From: Luteibacter yeojuensis
GTDB taxonomy: Bacteria > Pseudomonadota > Gammaproteobacteria > Xanthomonadales > Rhodanobacteraceae
DNA: 48,400 nucleotides
NCBI RefSeq assembly: GCF_000964085.1
Contig: NZ_JZRB01000031.1
Span: 1 to 48,400, forward strand
Direction of reading: 5' to 3'
Of the stretch, positions 8,935-16,402 are shown piece after piece. The number at the start of each line of letters is the position of its first letter. Position 1 is the first letter of the stretch. The position numbers and the translations under genes are program-made. The notes below the pieces were generated by a model. The model worked only from the letters and a program-made list of their open reading frames with translations, was not told the DNA's origin and searched no databases.

Positions 8935-8966
8935 AAAGGCCGGGCGACTTTCGTCGCCCGGCCTTT
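8935..8966. terminator. Bidirectional intrinsic terminator
   Basis: An 11-bp perfect stem, GGCCGGGCGAC (8938-8948) with GTCGCCCGGCC (8953-8963), and a TTTC loop. It is flanked by TTT on the plus side and five A's (8933-8937) that read as a T-tract on the minus strand. It can end transcription of the secreted-protein gene at 8511 and, from the other side, of the aminopeptidase gene. Confidence 0.85.
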
Positions 8967-8970
8967 AGGA

Positions 8971-8998
8971 GCATCGCGCGCAAGCGCGCTCCCACAAA
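8971..8998. repeat. REP-like repeat, family A (single copy)
   Basis: ATCGCGCGCAAGCGCGCTCC followed by CACAAA. A single copy of the family A repeat between the terminator and the 3' end of the aminopeptidase gene. Confidence 0.75.
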
Positions 8999-9023
8999 CA
9001 GCAAAGATAGTCCAGACCGTCGG

Positions 9024-11702
9024 TTATTTGATGGTCTTCGGATCCTGCTTGTCCTTCAGGGCCGAGCACAGCAGGATCGCTTCGCTGGTCTGGGCCAGGC
9101 CGCGTTCGGCGCCGCTCACCTGGGCCAGGCGGGGCTTGAAGAACTCGCTGAGGCGGTCGGCCTCGGCCTTCGAGCAACCACCGCCCGCGGCGAGCGAGGG
9201 CAGCTTGCCGCCGGCGAAGCTGCCGGTGCGTGCGACGATCTTGTCGTAGTTCGTGGTGAACCACTTCCACTGGTCGTTGCGGGTGGATTCGCTGTCGCGG
9301 CCGCCCATGAGCACCATCGCCATCTCGCCAACCTTCACGTCCTTGCCCAGGGCGAAGTCACGCGCCTTGTTGGCCACGGCCGGGTCGGTTGCTTCCGACA
9401 AGGCCACCAGCATGGCGTTGCGCTTGGCCGGGTCGGAGGTCTTCGGGATCTCGGCGATCAGCGCATCGACGGCCGGGGCACCATGCTCCTGCACCGACAC
9501 GCCAAGGGCGGTGGCGAGCAGGTCGGAGTCGGCGGCTTCGAGGTCGAGGTGGCCGTCCTTCGTCTTCAGCGCGGCATCGCCCTGCTTCAGCATCTCGGCG
9601 CGCACATCCTTGTCACCGATATCCTTGTCGGCAAGGAAGGCCACCAGCACGTTGCGGGTCAGCGTGTCGTTATCCTTCTCGCCGGCCTTCTTGCGGTAGC
9701 CAAGCGGGGCCAGCTTCGGCTTGTAGGCGTCGATGGCCCACTTGCGCAGCGTGGCGCGCTGGGCATCGGTGCTGGCCTCGTGGTCCATGATCCAGGTGAA
9801 GGTGTTCATCGGCGCGGTGAACACCTCGCGGGTGCCCGACGCCGTGATCGGCTTCAGCGCGGCGAGCACGTCGCCCGCGTCGAGGTCGCCGTGCTGGAAG
9901 CCGGCGCGCACGGCGTCGGCGTAGGCCAGCTGCTCGGCATCGCTCAGCTTGCCCACCACCTTGGCCAGGTTGGCCAGGTCGGCCTTGCCTTCGGCGAAGC
10001 GGTAGTAGCCGCGGCCGTTGGCGTTCGGCATCACCCACGTGCCCTTGGCGGCGCCGTCGAGCACCATGCTGCCTTCGGCGGTGTTGAAGATTTCGCACTT
10101 CACCTTGTCGCCGCCGGCCACGCCGTAGCGGACGCACATGGGCACGCCCCACACGCGGTTCGCATCACCGGTGCTGCCCAGCGGCAGGTAGCGGCTCTGC
10201 TTCATGTGCAGCACGGTCTTGCCACCGTCGGTCTTCACCTCGGTGACCACGTAGGGCACGCCCGACTGGTCGAGGAACGAGTTGAAGGCCTTCTTGAAGT
10301 CATCGCCCTGGCCCGCGGCTTCGGCGATCGAATCGACGAGGTCGTCGGCCGTGGCGTTGGCGAACTTGTGCTTCTGGATATAGGCGCGCATGCCCTTCTG
10401 GAACACGGGCTCGGAGACGAAGCCTTCGAACATGCCCAGCACCGCCGCACCCTTCTGGTAGGTGATGCCGTCGAACGCGGTTTCGATGTCGCCGTTGCCG
10501 GTGATTTCCTGGCGGATCTTGCGGGCGCTGACGAGGCTGTCATTGCCCATGGCACCCTGGGCGCCACGCACGCGGTCGAGGTCGGCGCGGTATTCCGGGT
10601 GCACCTTCTGCGTCACCTTCTGCTGCATCCAGGTGGCGAAGGCTTCGTTGAGCCACAGGTCGTTCCACCACGCCATGGTGACGGTATCGCCCGTCCACTG
10701 GTGGGCCAGCTCATGCGCGTTGACGTTGAACGAGCCGCGCACGTAGTTGGCGGCCGAATCCGGGTCGATCAGCAGCAGCCAGTCACGGAAGGTGACAAGG
10801 CCGGCGTTCTCCATCGCGCCTGCGCTGAAGTCGGGCGCGGCGAGCAGGTCGAGCTTGTCGAACGGGTAGCCGAAGCCGTAGTAATCCTCGAGCGTGTGGA
10901 TGATCGAGTTCGTCTCGCCCAACACGTGCTGCATGCGGTGGCCTTCGCCCTTGGCGGCGATGCCGCGCAGCGGGGTGGCGGTGGCGCGGTACTGGGTCGG
11001 CGTGATATCCGGGCCCTTCACCACGTCCCACGGGCCGACGGCGAACGCGACCAGGTAGGTCGGCAGCGGCTTGGTGGTGGAGAACGTCAGCGTCTTCCAG
11101 CCGGCGCCGGCCTTCTCTTCCTTCACCTGCGCGGTGTTGGCCACGCCCTGGTCATCGGCGGGGATGGTGAGACTGATGTCGTACGGGGTCTTGAAACGCG
11201 GCTCGTCGAAGCCCGGGAACGCATAGCGGGCCGATACCGGCTCCATCTGCGTCATCGCGTAGGGGATGCCCTCGTGCGAGACCTTGTACAGGCCCTGCAG
11301 CTGCTTGTTCAGCGGCGCGGTGAAGTCGATGGCGACGGTGATCTCGCCCTCGAGCTTGCCGCCCAGGTCGAGGCGGGCCACGCCTTCCTTCTCGGCGGCG
11401 ACGGTGTACTTGCCGGTGTGCTTCTTGCCGGCGGCGTCGGTGACGACGACCTTGGACACCTTCAGCTCCTTGCCGTGGATCCAGACGAAGTCCGACGGCT
11501 GGGTGAGCTTGAGCTTGATGGTGGTCGAGCCGGAATAATCTTCCTGCTTCGGGTCCACCTTGAAGGCGAGCTTGTAGCTTTCCGGCTGGGCCCACTCGGG
11601 GAGGTGGCCAAGCGGCGGCGCGGCGTCCGTGCCGGCGGCGAGCGCGGCGCCACAGCAGGCGGCGAGCGCGGTGAGGATGAGGGGACGGACGATACGACGC
11701 AT
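9024..11702 (-). CDS. Exported M1-family zinc aminopeptidase (PepN/ERAP-like)
   Basis: An 892-residue metallopeptidase that removes N-terminal amino acids from peptides. A signal peptide covers about residues 1-22 (LILTALAACCGAALA), so it is periplasmic or secreted, unlike cytosolic E. coli PepN. The substrate-recognition motif GAMEN lies at 295-299 and the zinc site HELAH at 330-334, with the third ligand Glu353 in NEAF 18 residues on: the complete M1 signature. The C-terminal half fits the ERAP1-like helical-repeat domain. It is a single-gene unit, with the bidirectional terminator and a REP repeat beyond its 3' end. Probably feeds on peptides outside the inner membrane. Confidence 0.93.
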   Translation of the reverse strand: MRRIVRPLILTALAACCGAALAAGTDAAPPLGHLPEWAQPESYKLAFKVDPKQEDYSGSTTIKLKLTQPSDFVWIHGKELKVSKVVVTDAAGKKHTGKYTVAAEKEGVARLDLGGKLEGEITVAIDFTAPLNKQLQGLYKVSHEGIPYAMTQMEPVSARYAFPGFDEPRFKTPYDISLTIPADDQGVANTAQVKEEKAGAGWKTLTFSTTKPLPTYLVAFAVGPWDVVKGPDITPTQYRATATPLRGIAAKGEGHRMQHVLGETNSIIHTLEDYYGFGYPFDKLDLLAAPDFSAGAMENAGLVTFRDWLLLIDPDSAANYVRGSFNVNAHELAHQWTGDTVTMAWWNDLWLNEAFATWMQQKVTQKVHPEYRADLDRVRGAQGAMGNDSLVSARKIRQEITGNGDIETAFDGITYQKGAAVLGMFEGFVSEPVFQKGMRAYIQKHKFANATADDLVDSIAEAAGQGDDFKKAFNSFLDQSGVPYVVTEVKTDGGKTVLHMKQSRYLPLGSTGDANRVWGVPMCVRYGVAGGDKVKCEIFNTAEGSMVLDGAAKGTWVMPNANGRGYYRFAEGKADLANLAKVVGKLSDAEQLAYADAVRAGFQHGDLDAGDVLAALKPITASGTREVFTAPMNTFTWIMDHEASTDAQRATLRKWAIDAYKPKLAPLGYRKKAGEKDNDTLTRNVLVAFLADKDIGDKDVRAEMLKQGDAALKTKDGHLDLEAADSDLLATALGVSVQEHGAPAVDALIAEIPKTSDPAKRNAMLVALSEATDPAVANKARDFALGKDVKVGEMAMVLMGGRDSESTRNDQWKWFTTNYDKIVARTGSFAGGKLPSLAAGGGCSKAEADRLSEFFKPRLAQVSGAERGLAQTSEAILLCSALKDKQDPKTIK

Positions 11703-11799
11703 GGCAGGTGGGACTCCCTGTAGGTAATCCCTTACATCCTGCGGAGCGGGGTGACCTTCGACACAGTGCCGGAAGGCACCCCTCCCTTACCGCACCGCG

Positions 11800-12159
11800 T
11801 CACGCCTCGACGATGGGCTTGAACCCGCCCCAGAACATCCGCTTGCCGTCGAAGGGCATGGCCTTGGGGTCCTTGTACTTGTCAAACCTCGGATCTTCCA
11901 TGACTTTTTTCATGATCCGGTCGCGGTCCCGGCGGCTTTTGTAGACGACCCAGGCGAAGACAACGATCTCACCCGGCTTGAGCTTCACGGCCTGCGGGAA
12001 GGACGTGACCTTGCCGGGCTGGACATCGTCAGCGACGCATTCGGTGTAGGCGAGCGCCCCGTGCTCCATCCAGACTTTGGCGCCGAGCCGCGCCATCTTC
12101 TTGTACTCGGCCAGGTTGGCCTCGGGCACCGGCAGAACGAAACCATCGACATAGCTCAT
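11800..12159 (-). CDS. DUF1428 family protein (YbaA-like)
   Basis: A 119-residue cytosolic protein matching the DUF1428/YbaA family along its length. Recognisable segments are YVDGFVLPVP at the N-terminus, the central PGKVTSF and VVFAWVVY, and the C-terminal MPFDGKRMFWGGF. The fold is a dimeric alpha/beta barrel of the ferredoxin-like kind; the biochemical role is not established. A GGAGGG ribosome-binding site precedes the ATG at 12159. Probably monocistronic. Confidence 0.9.
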   Translation of the reverse strand: MSYVDGFVLPVPEANLAEYKKMARLGAKVWMEHGALAYTECVADDVQPGKVTSFPQAVKLKPGEIVVFAWVVYKSRRDRDRIMKKVMEDPRFDKYKDPKAMPFDGKRMFWGGFKPIVEA

Positions 12160-12208
12160 GGCACACCCTCCGCTTGGTTAGGTGGGCGGAGCATGTGCCG
12201 GAAAAACG

Positions 12209-12235
12209 AAAGGCCGCGTTAAACCGCGGCCTTTT
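12209..12235. terminator. Intrinsic terminator, downstream of ahpD
   Basis: The 7-bp GC stem GGCCGCG (12212-12218) with CGCGGCC (12225-12231) is flanked by AAA and TTTT, so it can work on both strands. On the minus strand it lies beyond the ahpD stop and before the DUF1428 gene, separating the two. Confidence 0.75.
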
Positions 12236-12331
12236 GTAGGAGCTCACCCTGTGAGCGATGCTTTTAAGGCGGCGCCGCAGGGGTGTGGATTGGGGCGAGG
12301 AGATGTCGCCCACAGGGTGGGCTCCTACAGG
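12236..12331. repeat. Inverted pair of REP-like repeats, family B
   Basis: TGTAGGAGCTCACCCTGTGA (12235-12254) runs on into GCGATGC, and its near reverse complement (GATGTCGCCCACAGGGTGGGCTCCTACA) ends at 12330. Two facing copies of a repeat whose core is GGAGCCCACCCTGTGGGCGA, here as an imperfect pair. The same pair recurs at 13039-13136, so the ahpD gene is bracketed by them. Confidence 0.75.
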
Positions 12332-12357
12332 GAGCCGACCCCGTGTTGCGGAATTTC

Positions 12358-12900
12358 TCAGCCCGCGGCGTCGGCCTGCTCGAGCACCACGGCCACCGCG
12401 TGGATCACCGAGGCGATGCGCACGGCGCTCTGGATGCCTTGGACGCTGACGCCGCCATCGCGCAGCACCTTGTCGTGCGAGTCGATGCACATGCCGCAAC
12501 CATTCACGGCCGACACCGCCAGCGAAACGAGTTCGAAGTCGTTCTTCGCCTCGCCCTTGTAGGCGCCGATGACGTTCATGCGCAGCTTGGCCGGCATGGT
12601 GTCGTACTCGGGGTGCGAGACCAGGTGCTGGAAGCGGTAGTAGATGTTGTTCATGCCCATGATCGCGGCCGAACCCTTGGCGGCGGTGAGCTGCTCGGCG
12701 CTGGCGTGCTCGGCGGCGAACGCGGCGACGGCTTCCGTCAGCGGCTTGAAGCGGGCGGCATAGGCGGAGCCCATGGCGATCATGGCGATCTGCGCCTTGT
12801 TCAGGCCCGGCGCGCCGGCTTCGCTGAGCACGGAATCGAGGTTGAGCTTGAGGTCCTTGGCGTAGTCGGGCAGCTGGCTGCGAAGGTCGGCGAGGCTCAT
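12358..12900 (-). CDS. ahpD: Alkyl hydroperoxidase AhpD
   Basis: A 180-residue carboxymuconolactone-decarboxylase-family thiol peroxidase that recycles AhpC. The active site is complete: Glu123, Cys135 and Cys138 in NGCGMC, and His142. This is the same Glu-12-Cys-3-Cys-4-His spacing as in mycobacterial AhpD. In mycobacteria AhpD couples AhpC to lipoamide and dihydrolipoamide dehydrogenase in place of AhpF. No ahpF is present in this window and ahpC is the next gene upstream on the same strand, so the same coupling is likely here (inference). About 300 bases holding a repeat pair separate it from ahpC. Confidence 0.92.
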   Translation of the reverse strand: MSLADLRSQLPDYAKDLKLNLDSVLSEAGAPGLNKAQIAMIAMGSAYAARFKPLTEAVAAFAAEHASAEQLTAAKGSAAIMGMNNIYYRFQHLVSHPEYDTMPAKLRMNVIGAYKGEAKNDFELVSLAVSAVNGCGMCIDSHDKVLRDGGVSVQGIQSAVRIASVIHAVAVVLEQADAAG

Positions 12901-13038
12901 CGGTGTGCTCCTGGTAACTGGTTAAGGATGAAGGGAAAGTGTCGCGGAATGGCTCGGCGCACAGGCGCCGGTTCACGCGAAGGCCCGCCGGTTGGCGTGC
13001 CGTGGGAATGCGGGGGTGTTGCAAGGGTGACTCAGGGT

Positions 13039-13136
13039 TGTAGGAGCCCACCCTGTGGGCGACGCCTTTTGCGGAAGAGCCGAGGGCCCTGGGGCGTTAC
13101 CGCAAAAGATGTCGCGCACAGGGTGCGCTCCTACAG
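13039..13136. repeat. Inverted pair of REP-like repeats, family B
   Basis: TTGTAGGAGCCCACCCTGTG (13039-13058) continues as GGCGACGCCTTTT, and the facing copy (AAAAGATGTCGCGCACAGGGTGCGCTCCTACA) ends at 13135. It sits between ahpC (stop 13199) and ahpD (start 12900). The transcript could fold into a long hairpin that lowers read-through into ahpD or protects the ahpC message. The remainder of the 298-base gap (12901-13198) shows no gene. Confidence 0.75.
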
Positions 13137-13198
13137 ATTGCCCGCGCCGCGCGGGGGAGGGAGCTATGCGGCGCGGGACTTTGACTGCTCAAAGTGCC

Positions 13199-13747
13199 TT
13201 AGGCGACCTTCAGGGTCTCTTCGCCGGCCTTCCAGTTGCAGGCGCACAGCTCGTCGGTCTGCAGGGCGTCGAGGACGCGCAGCACTTCGTCCGGGTTACG
13301 GCCGACCGAACCGGCGGTGACGTAGGCGAACTGGATTTCGCCGTTCGGATCGACCAGGAAGGTAGCGCGCTGGGCGACGCCGTCGTTGGTGAGGATGCCG
13401 AGGGCCGAGGTGAGCTCCTTCTTGATGTCCGCCAGCATCGGGAACTTGAGGTCCTTCAGGTCGGCGTGGTCCATGCGCCAGGCGCGGTGGACGAATTCGC
13501 TGTCGGTCGAGGCGGCCAGGATCTGGCAGTCACGGTCGGCGAACTGCTCGTTGAGGTCGCTGAAGCCCTTGATCTCGGTCGGGCAGACGAAGGTGAAATC
13601 CTTCGGGTAGAAGAACACGAGCTTCCACTTACCCTCGTACGACTTGTCGGAGATCGTGGTGAAGGCGTCTTCGATCTTGTTGGCCAGCGGGCCACCGTCG
13701 ACGGCCAGCAGGTTGAATTCGGGGAACTTATCGCCAATGGTCAGCAT
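13199..13747 (-). CDS. ahpC: Alkyl hydroperoxide reductase AhpC (typical 2-Cys peroxiredoxin)
   Basis: A 182-residue peroxiredoxin that reduces hydrogen peroxide, organic peroxides and peroxynitrite. The peroxidatic Cys55 is in DFTFVCPTE. The C-terminus carries two nearby cysteines, Cys168 and Cys170 (LCACNW), the arrangement known from mycobacterial AhpC, which pairs with AhpD. A GGAG ribosome-binding site precedes ATG 13747. It is transcribed away from oxyR; an OxyR-type site lies in the shared upstream region, so induction by peroxide is expected. ahpD follows downstream. Confidence 0.96.
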   Translation of the reverse strand: MLTIGDKFPEFNLLAVDGGPLANKIEDAFTTISDKSYEGKWKLVFFYPKDFTFVCPTEIKGFSDLNEQFADRDCQILAASTDSEFVHRAWRMDHADLKDLKFPMLADIKKELTSALGILTNDGVAQRATFLVDPNGEIQFAYVTAGSVGRNPDEVLRVLDALQTDELCACNWKAGEETLKVA

Positions 13748-13844
13748 GATTCGACTCTCCAGAGTGAGGGTGGGTGTAAAGGGGTTGCCCGCCTGGGGAA
13801 GCGAGCGATAGAGAGAGGTTAACGAAGCCGGACATATATCTCAA

Positions 13845-13881
13845 ATCGATTGTAGGCATCAATGTGATAGACTGTGGCTAT
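13845..13881. promoter_or_regulatory. OxyR-type binding site between ahpC and oxyR
   Basis: A near-perfect half of the OxyR tetramer site, ATAG-n7-CTAT at 13867-13881, preceded with the same 7-base spacing by two weaker quarter-sites at 13856-13859 (GCAT) and 13845-13848 (ATCG). The block lies 98-134 bases upstream of the ahpC start and ends 25 bases before the oxyR start, the usual place for activation of ahpC and autorepression of oxyR. Confidence 0.7.
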
Positions 13882-13906
13882 CGCAACGCCTCTCGGGATC
13901 GTGCAG

Positions 13907-14869
13907 ATGAACCTTCGAGACCTTTCTTACCTGGTGGCCCTGGCCGAGCACCGTCACTTCGGCCGTGCCGCCGAGGCCAGCTTCGTCAGCCAGCCCACGC
14001 TGTCCACCCAGATCCGCAAGCTCGAGGACGAGCTGGGCGTGGCCCTGGTGGAGCGAACCCCCCGCAAGGTGCTGCTGACCGAAACCGGCCGCGAGATCGC
14101 CCGCCGCGCGCGCGGGGTGCTGTCGCAGGTGGACGAGATCAAGGCCATCGCGCAGCGCACCCGCGACCCGGAATCGGGCACCATCCGGCTCGGCATCTTC
14201 CCCACCCTGGGGCCCTACCTGCTGCCGCATGTCATCCCCCGCCTGCGCGACCGCTTCCCCCGGCTGGAGCTGCTGCTGCGCGAGGAGAAGACCGAGCAGG
14301 TGCTGCACATGCTGCGCGAGGGCACGCTGGATGCCGGCATCCTCGCCCTGCCCGTGCACGACGATTCGCTGCACACCGAGTTCCTGTTCGAGGAGCCCTT
14401 CGTGCTGGCCGTGCCAAGCGGCCACGAGCTGGCCACCCGGCATGGCCGGCTGCGCATGGACGACCTGGCCGAGCAGAACCTGCTGCTGCTGGAGGATGGC
14501 CACTGCCTGCGCGACCAGGCGCTGGAGGTGTGCCACCTCGCCGGCGCCGGCGAGAAATCGGGGTTCCGCGCCACCAGCCTGGAAACGCTGCGCCAGATGG
14601 TCTCGGCCAACGTGGGCATCACCCTGCTACCCACGCTGGCGGTGAAGCCGCCCGTGGCGCAGTCGACCAACGTGCAGCTCATCGAGTTCGAGGAGCCGGC
14701 ACCCAGCCGCCGCATCGCCATGTTGTGGCGCAAGAGCTCGGCCATGACCCCGTTCTTCGAGGCGCTGGCCGAGGTGGTGCGCGGCGTGCCCGGTGAGCTT
14801 TTCAACGCCCAGGGGTGCGCCACCGGTCAACCGTCCGGCCCGTCAGCCGTTGCCCACTCGATTCCCTGA
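13907..14869 (+). CDS. oxyR: Hydrogen-peroxide-sensing LysR-type regulator OxyR
   Basis: A 320-residue LysR-family activator. The N-terminal winged helix-turn-helix includes FGRAAEASFVSQPTLSTQIR (18-37). The regulatory domain carries the redox pair Cys200 and Cys209 in GHCLRDQALEVC, matching Cys199 and Cys208 of E. coli OxyR with identical spacing and the same GHCLRDQA context, so disulfide switching by peroxide is expected. ATG 13907 is chosen because the helix-turn-helix then begins at residue 3-5. Divergent from ahpC with an OxyR-type site between. Controls ahpC and probably ahpD. Confidence 0.96.
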   Translation: MNLRDLSYLVALAEHRHFGRAAEASFVSQPTLSTQIRKLEDELGVALVERTPRKVLLTETGREIARRARGVLSQVDEIKAIAQRTRDPESGTIRLGIFPTLGPYLLPHVIPRLRDRFPRLELLLREEKTEQVLHMLREGTLDAGILALPVHDDSLHTEFLFEEPFVLAVPSGHELATRHGRLRMDDLAEQNLLLLEDGHCLRDQALEVCHLAGAGEKSGFRATSLETLRQMVSANVGITLLPTLAVKPPVAQSTNVQLIEFEEPAPSRRIAMLWRKSSAMTPFFEALAEVVRGVPGELFNAQGCATGQPSGPSAVAHSIP

Positions 14870-14881
14870 CGGTTCCCACTG

Positions 14882-15493
14882 ATGCGTCCCTGGCTTGTCG
14901 CCCTGCTGGTCGTGCTCTGCAGCTGGGGCGGCTACCACTGGTACCGCCACCGGCCGGTGCATAACGCGCCGGGCATCGTCGCGGGCGACGTGCCCGACCA
15001 GGAAGACCTGAGCCGCGGCACGGAGCTGTCGCGCGGCCATTTCAAGCTGGAGCCCCGGGCCAGGTTCGCCATGACCGGCCGCGTGCTCTCGCGCGAGGAT
15101 TACCAGCTGGACGACCTGGCGCCCATCGCGCCCACCGACCTCGCCATGGGCTGGGGCCGGATGTCGGATTCGGCGGTGCTGGACAAGATCCGCATCTCGC
15201 AGTCGAACCGGTTTTACTTCTGGTACACCGATAACTTCCCGATCCCGCGCCACGAGATCGAGGACAGCAGCGCCAACATGCACATGATCCCCGCGAACGA
15301 TTCCGCCGCCCGGCAGCTGCGCGACGTGCGCCCGGGCGAGGTCATCCACTTCGAGGGCTTCCTCGTCGACATCAAGCGCGACGATGGCTGGCACTGGGAT
15401 ACCTCGCTGACGCGCGAGGACACCGGCGCGGGTGGCTGCGAGATCGTGCTGGTAGAGAGCCTGGCCGAGGAACGCCCGCGCCCCGCTCAGTAA
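14882..15493 (+). CDS. Exported or membrane-anchored protein of unknown function, 203 aa
   Basis: An N-terminal hydrophobic segment (about 4-18, WLVALLVVLCSWGGY) acts as signal or anchor; the rest is predicted periplasmic. Conserved-looking stretches are MGWGRMSDS, IRISQSNRFYFWY, SANMHMIPAND and GWHWDTSLTRED with a single Cys near the end. Similar hypothetical proteins occur in pseudomonads and other gammaproteobacteria (recollection, unchecked). No catalytic motif is recognised. It begins 12 bases after oxyR on the same strand and could be part of its transcript. Its 3' end overlaps the convergent apt gene by 7 bases. Confidence 0.75.
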   Translation: MRPWLVALLVVLCSWGGYHWYRHRPVHNAPGIVAGDVPDQEDLSRGTELSRGHFKLEPRARFAMTGRVLSREDYQLDDLAPIAPTDLAMGWGRMSDSAVLDKIRISQSNRFYFWYTDNFPIPRHEIEDSSANMHMIPANDSAARQLRDVRPGEVIHFEGFLVDIKRDDGWHWDTSLTREDTGAGGCEIVLVESLAEERPRPAQ

Positions 15494-16005
15494 CTGGCGA
15501 GGGCGTGCAACGGCGCGGTGCCACCCCAGCGCGCGCGCCCGTTGAGGCCCGGCAGCTCGATGGCCACGCTGGCGCCCACCACCTCGGCGCCCAGGCGCTC
15601 GACCAGGCGGCGCGCGGCATCGAGGGTACCGCCCGTGGCCAGCACGTCATCGACGATGATGACGCGCTCGCCCGGCGCCAGCGCGTTGGTGCCGATCTCG
15701 AGCCGGTCGAGCCCGTATTCCAGGCCGTAATCCATGCCCACCACCGGCGGCGGCAGCTTGCCGGCCTTGCGCAGGGGCACGAAGCCGGCGCTGAGCGCCT
15801 GGGCCATGGCCGCGCCGAAGATGAAGCCGCGCGATTCGATGCCGCACACGGCGCCGATGCCCTGCTCGCGCCACGGGGCGCACAGCGCGTCGATGCATTC
15901 GGCGAAGGCGGCCGGATCGGCCAGCAACGGCGTGATGTCCTTGAACATGATGCCCGGGCGCGGGAAATCCGGCACATCGCGGACAAGGTCGAAAATGGCC
16001 TGCAT
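15487..16005 (-). CDS. apt: Adenine phosphoribosyltransferase
   Basis: A 172-residue purine-salvage enzyme that makes AMP from adenine and PRPP in the cytosol. The PRPP-binding signature VIIVDDVLATGGT lies at 115-127, and the N-terminal DVPDFPRPGIMFKDITPLL is the typical adenine-binding hood. Length and start are those of the family. The DUF2007 gene begins upstream on the same strand with a 26-base gap, so the two are probably co-transcribed. Confidence 0.96.
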   Translation of the reverse strand: MQAIFDLVRDVPDFPRPGIMFKDITPLLADPAAFAECIDALCAPWREQGIGAVCGIESRGFIFGAAMAQALSAGFVPLRKAGKLPPPVVGMDYGLEYGLDRLEIGTNALAPGERVIIVDDVLATGGTLDAARRLVERLGAEVVGASVAIELPGLNGRARWGGTAPLHALASY

Positions 16006-16031
16006 GGGGGGGTCCTGTGGGGTGTGCCGGC

Positions 16032-16301
16032 TCAGGCCGGCAGGATGCCGGGGTCGAAGCCGTCCTCGGCGGCGGCCGCGCGGGCCTCGGCCAGGCGCGC
16101 GTCCACGTCGCGGACGATGGCCTCGGCGGTATCGCGCGCGGCCTCGGGCACCATGACGGCGACGAGGCCCATGACGGGCAGCTCACCCATGGCACCGGTG
16201 AGGTACTCGCCGGAAATGAACGCGGGGATCTCCGCCTGCGCGAGCGCATCACGCACCAGGTGGGCGTCGATGAGGTTCTGCGCGTGGTAGACGATCCGCA
16301 T
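16032..16301 (-). CDS. DUF2007 domain protein
   Basis: An 89-residue soluble protein. The N-terminal MRIVYHAQNLIDAHLVRDAL followed by IPAFISGEYL matches the DUF2007 (putative signal-transducing protein) family, a small ferredoxin-like fold. No catalytic residues are visible and the role is unknown. It lies just upstream of apt and divergent from glnS, with 101 bases between the starts. Confidence 0.85.
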   Translation of the reverse strand: MRIVYHAQNLIDAHLVRDALAQAEIPAFISGEYLTGAMGELPVMGLVAVMVPEAARDTAEAIVRDVDARLAEARAAAAEDGFDPGILPA

Positions 16302-16402
16302 GCGGGCAAGCTACCCGGCCCACGGCCCCGCGGCAAGCATCGGCCGCGCGGGAAAGGTAAACTTGGCGGTTTGCGCCGCACCCACGCCAGGGCCACCCCA
16401 CG

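Noticed and set aside
9483-11723. A 746-codon open frame opposite the aminopeptidase gene
   Set aside because: High GC makes long antisense frames common; its translation is rich in Arg, Gly, His, Val with no domain, and the aminopeptidase on the other strand has complete catalytic motifs.
12236-13136. CRISPR array from repeated palindromes around ahpD
   Set aside because: Copies are facing pairs with uneven gaps and a gene in between, and have no equal-length spacers; they are REP-like elements.
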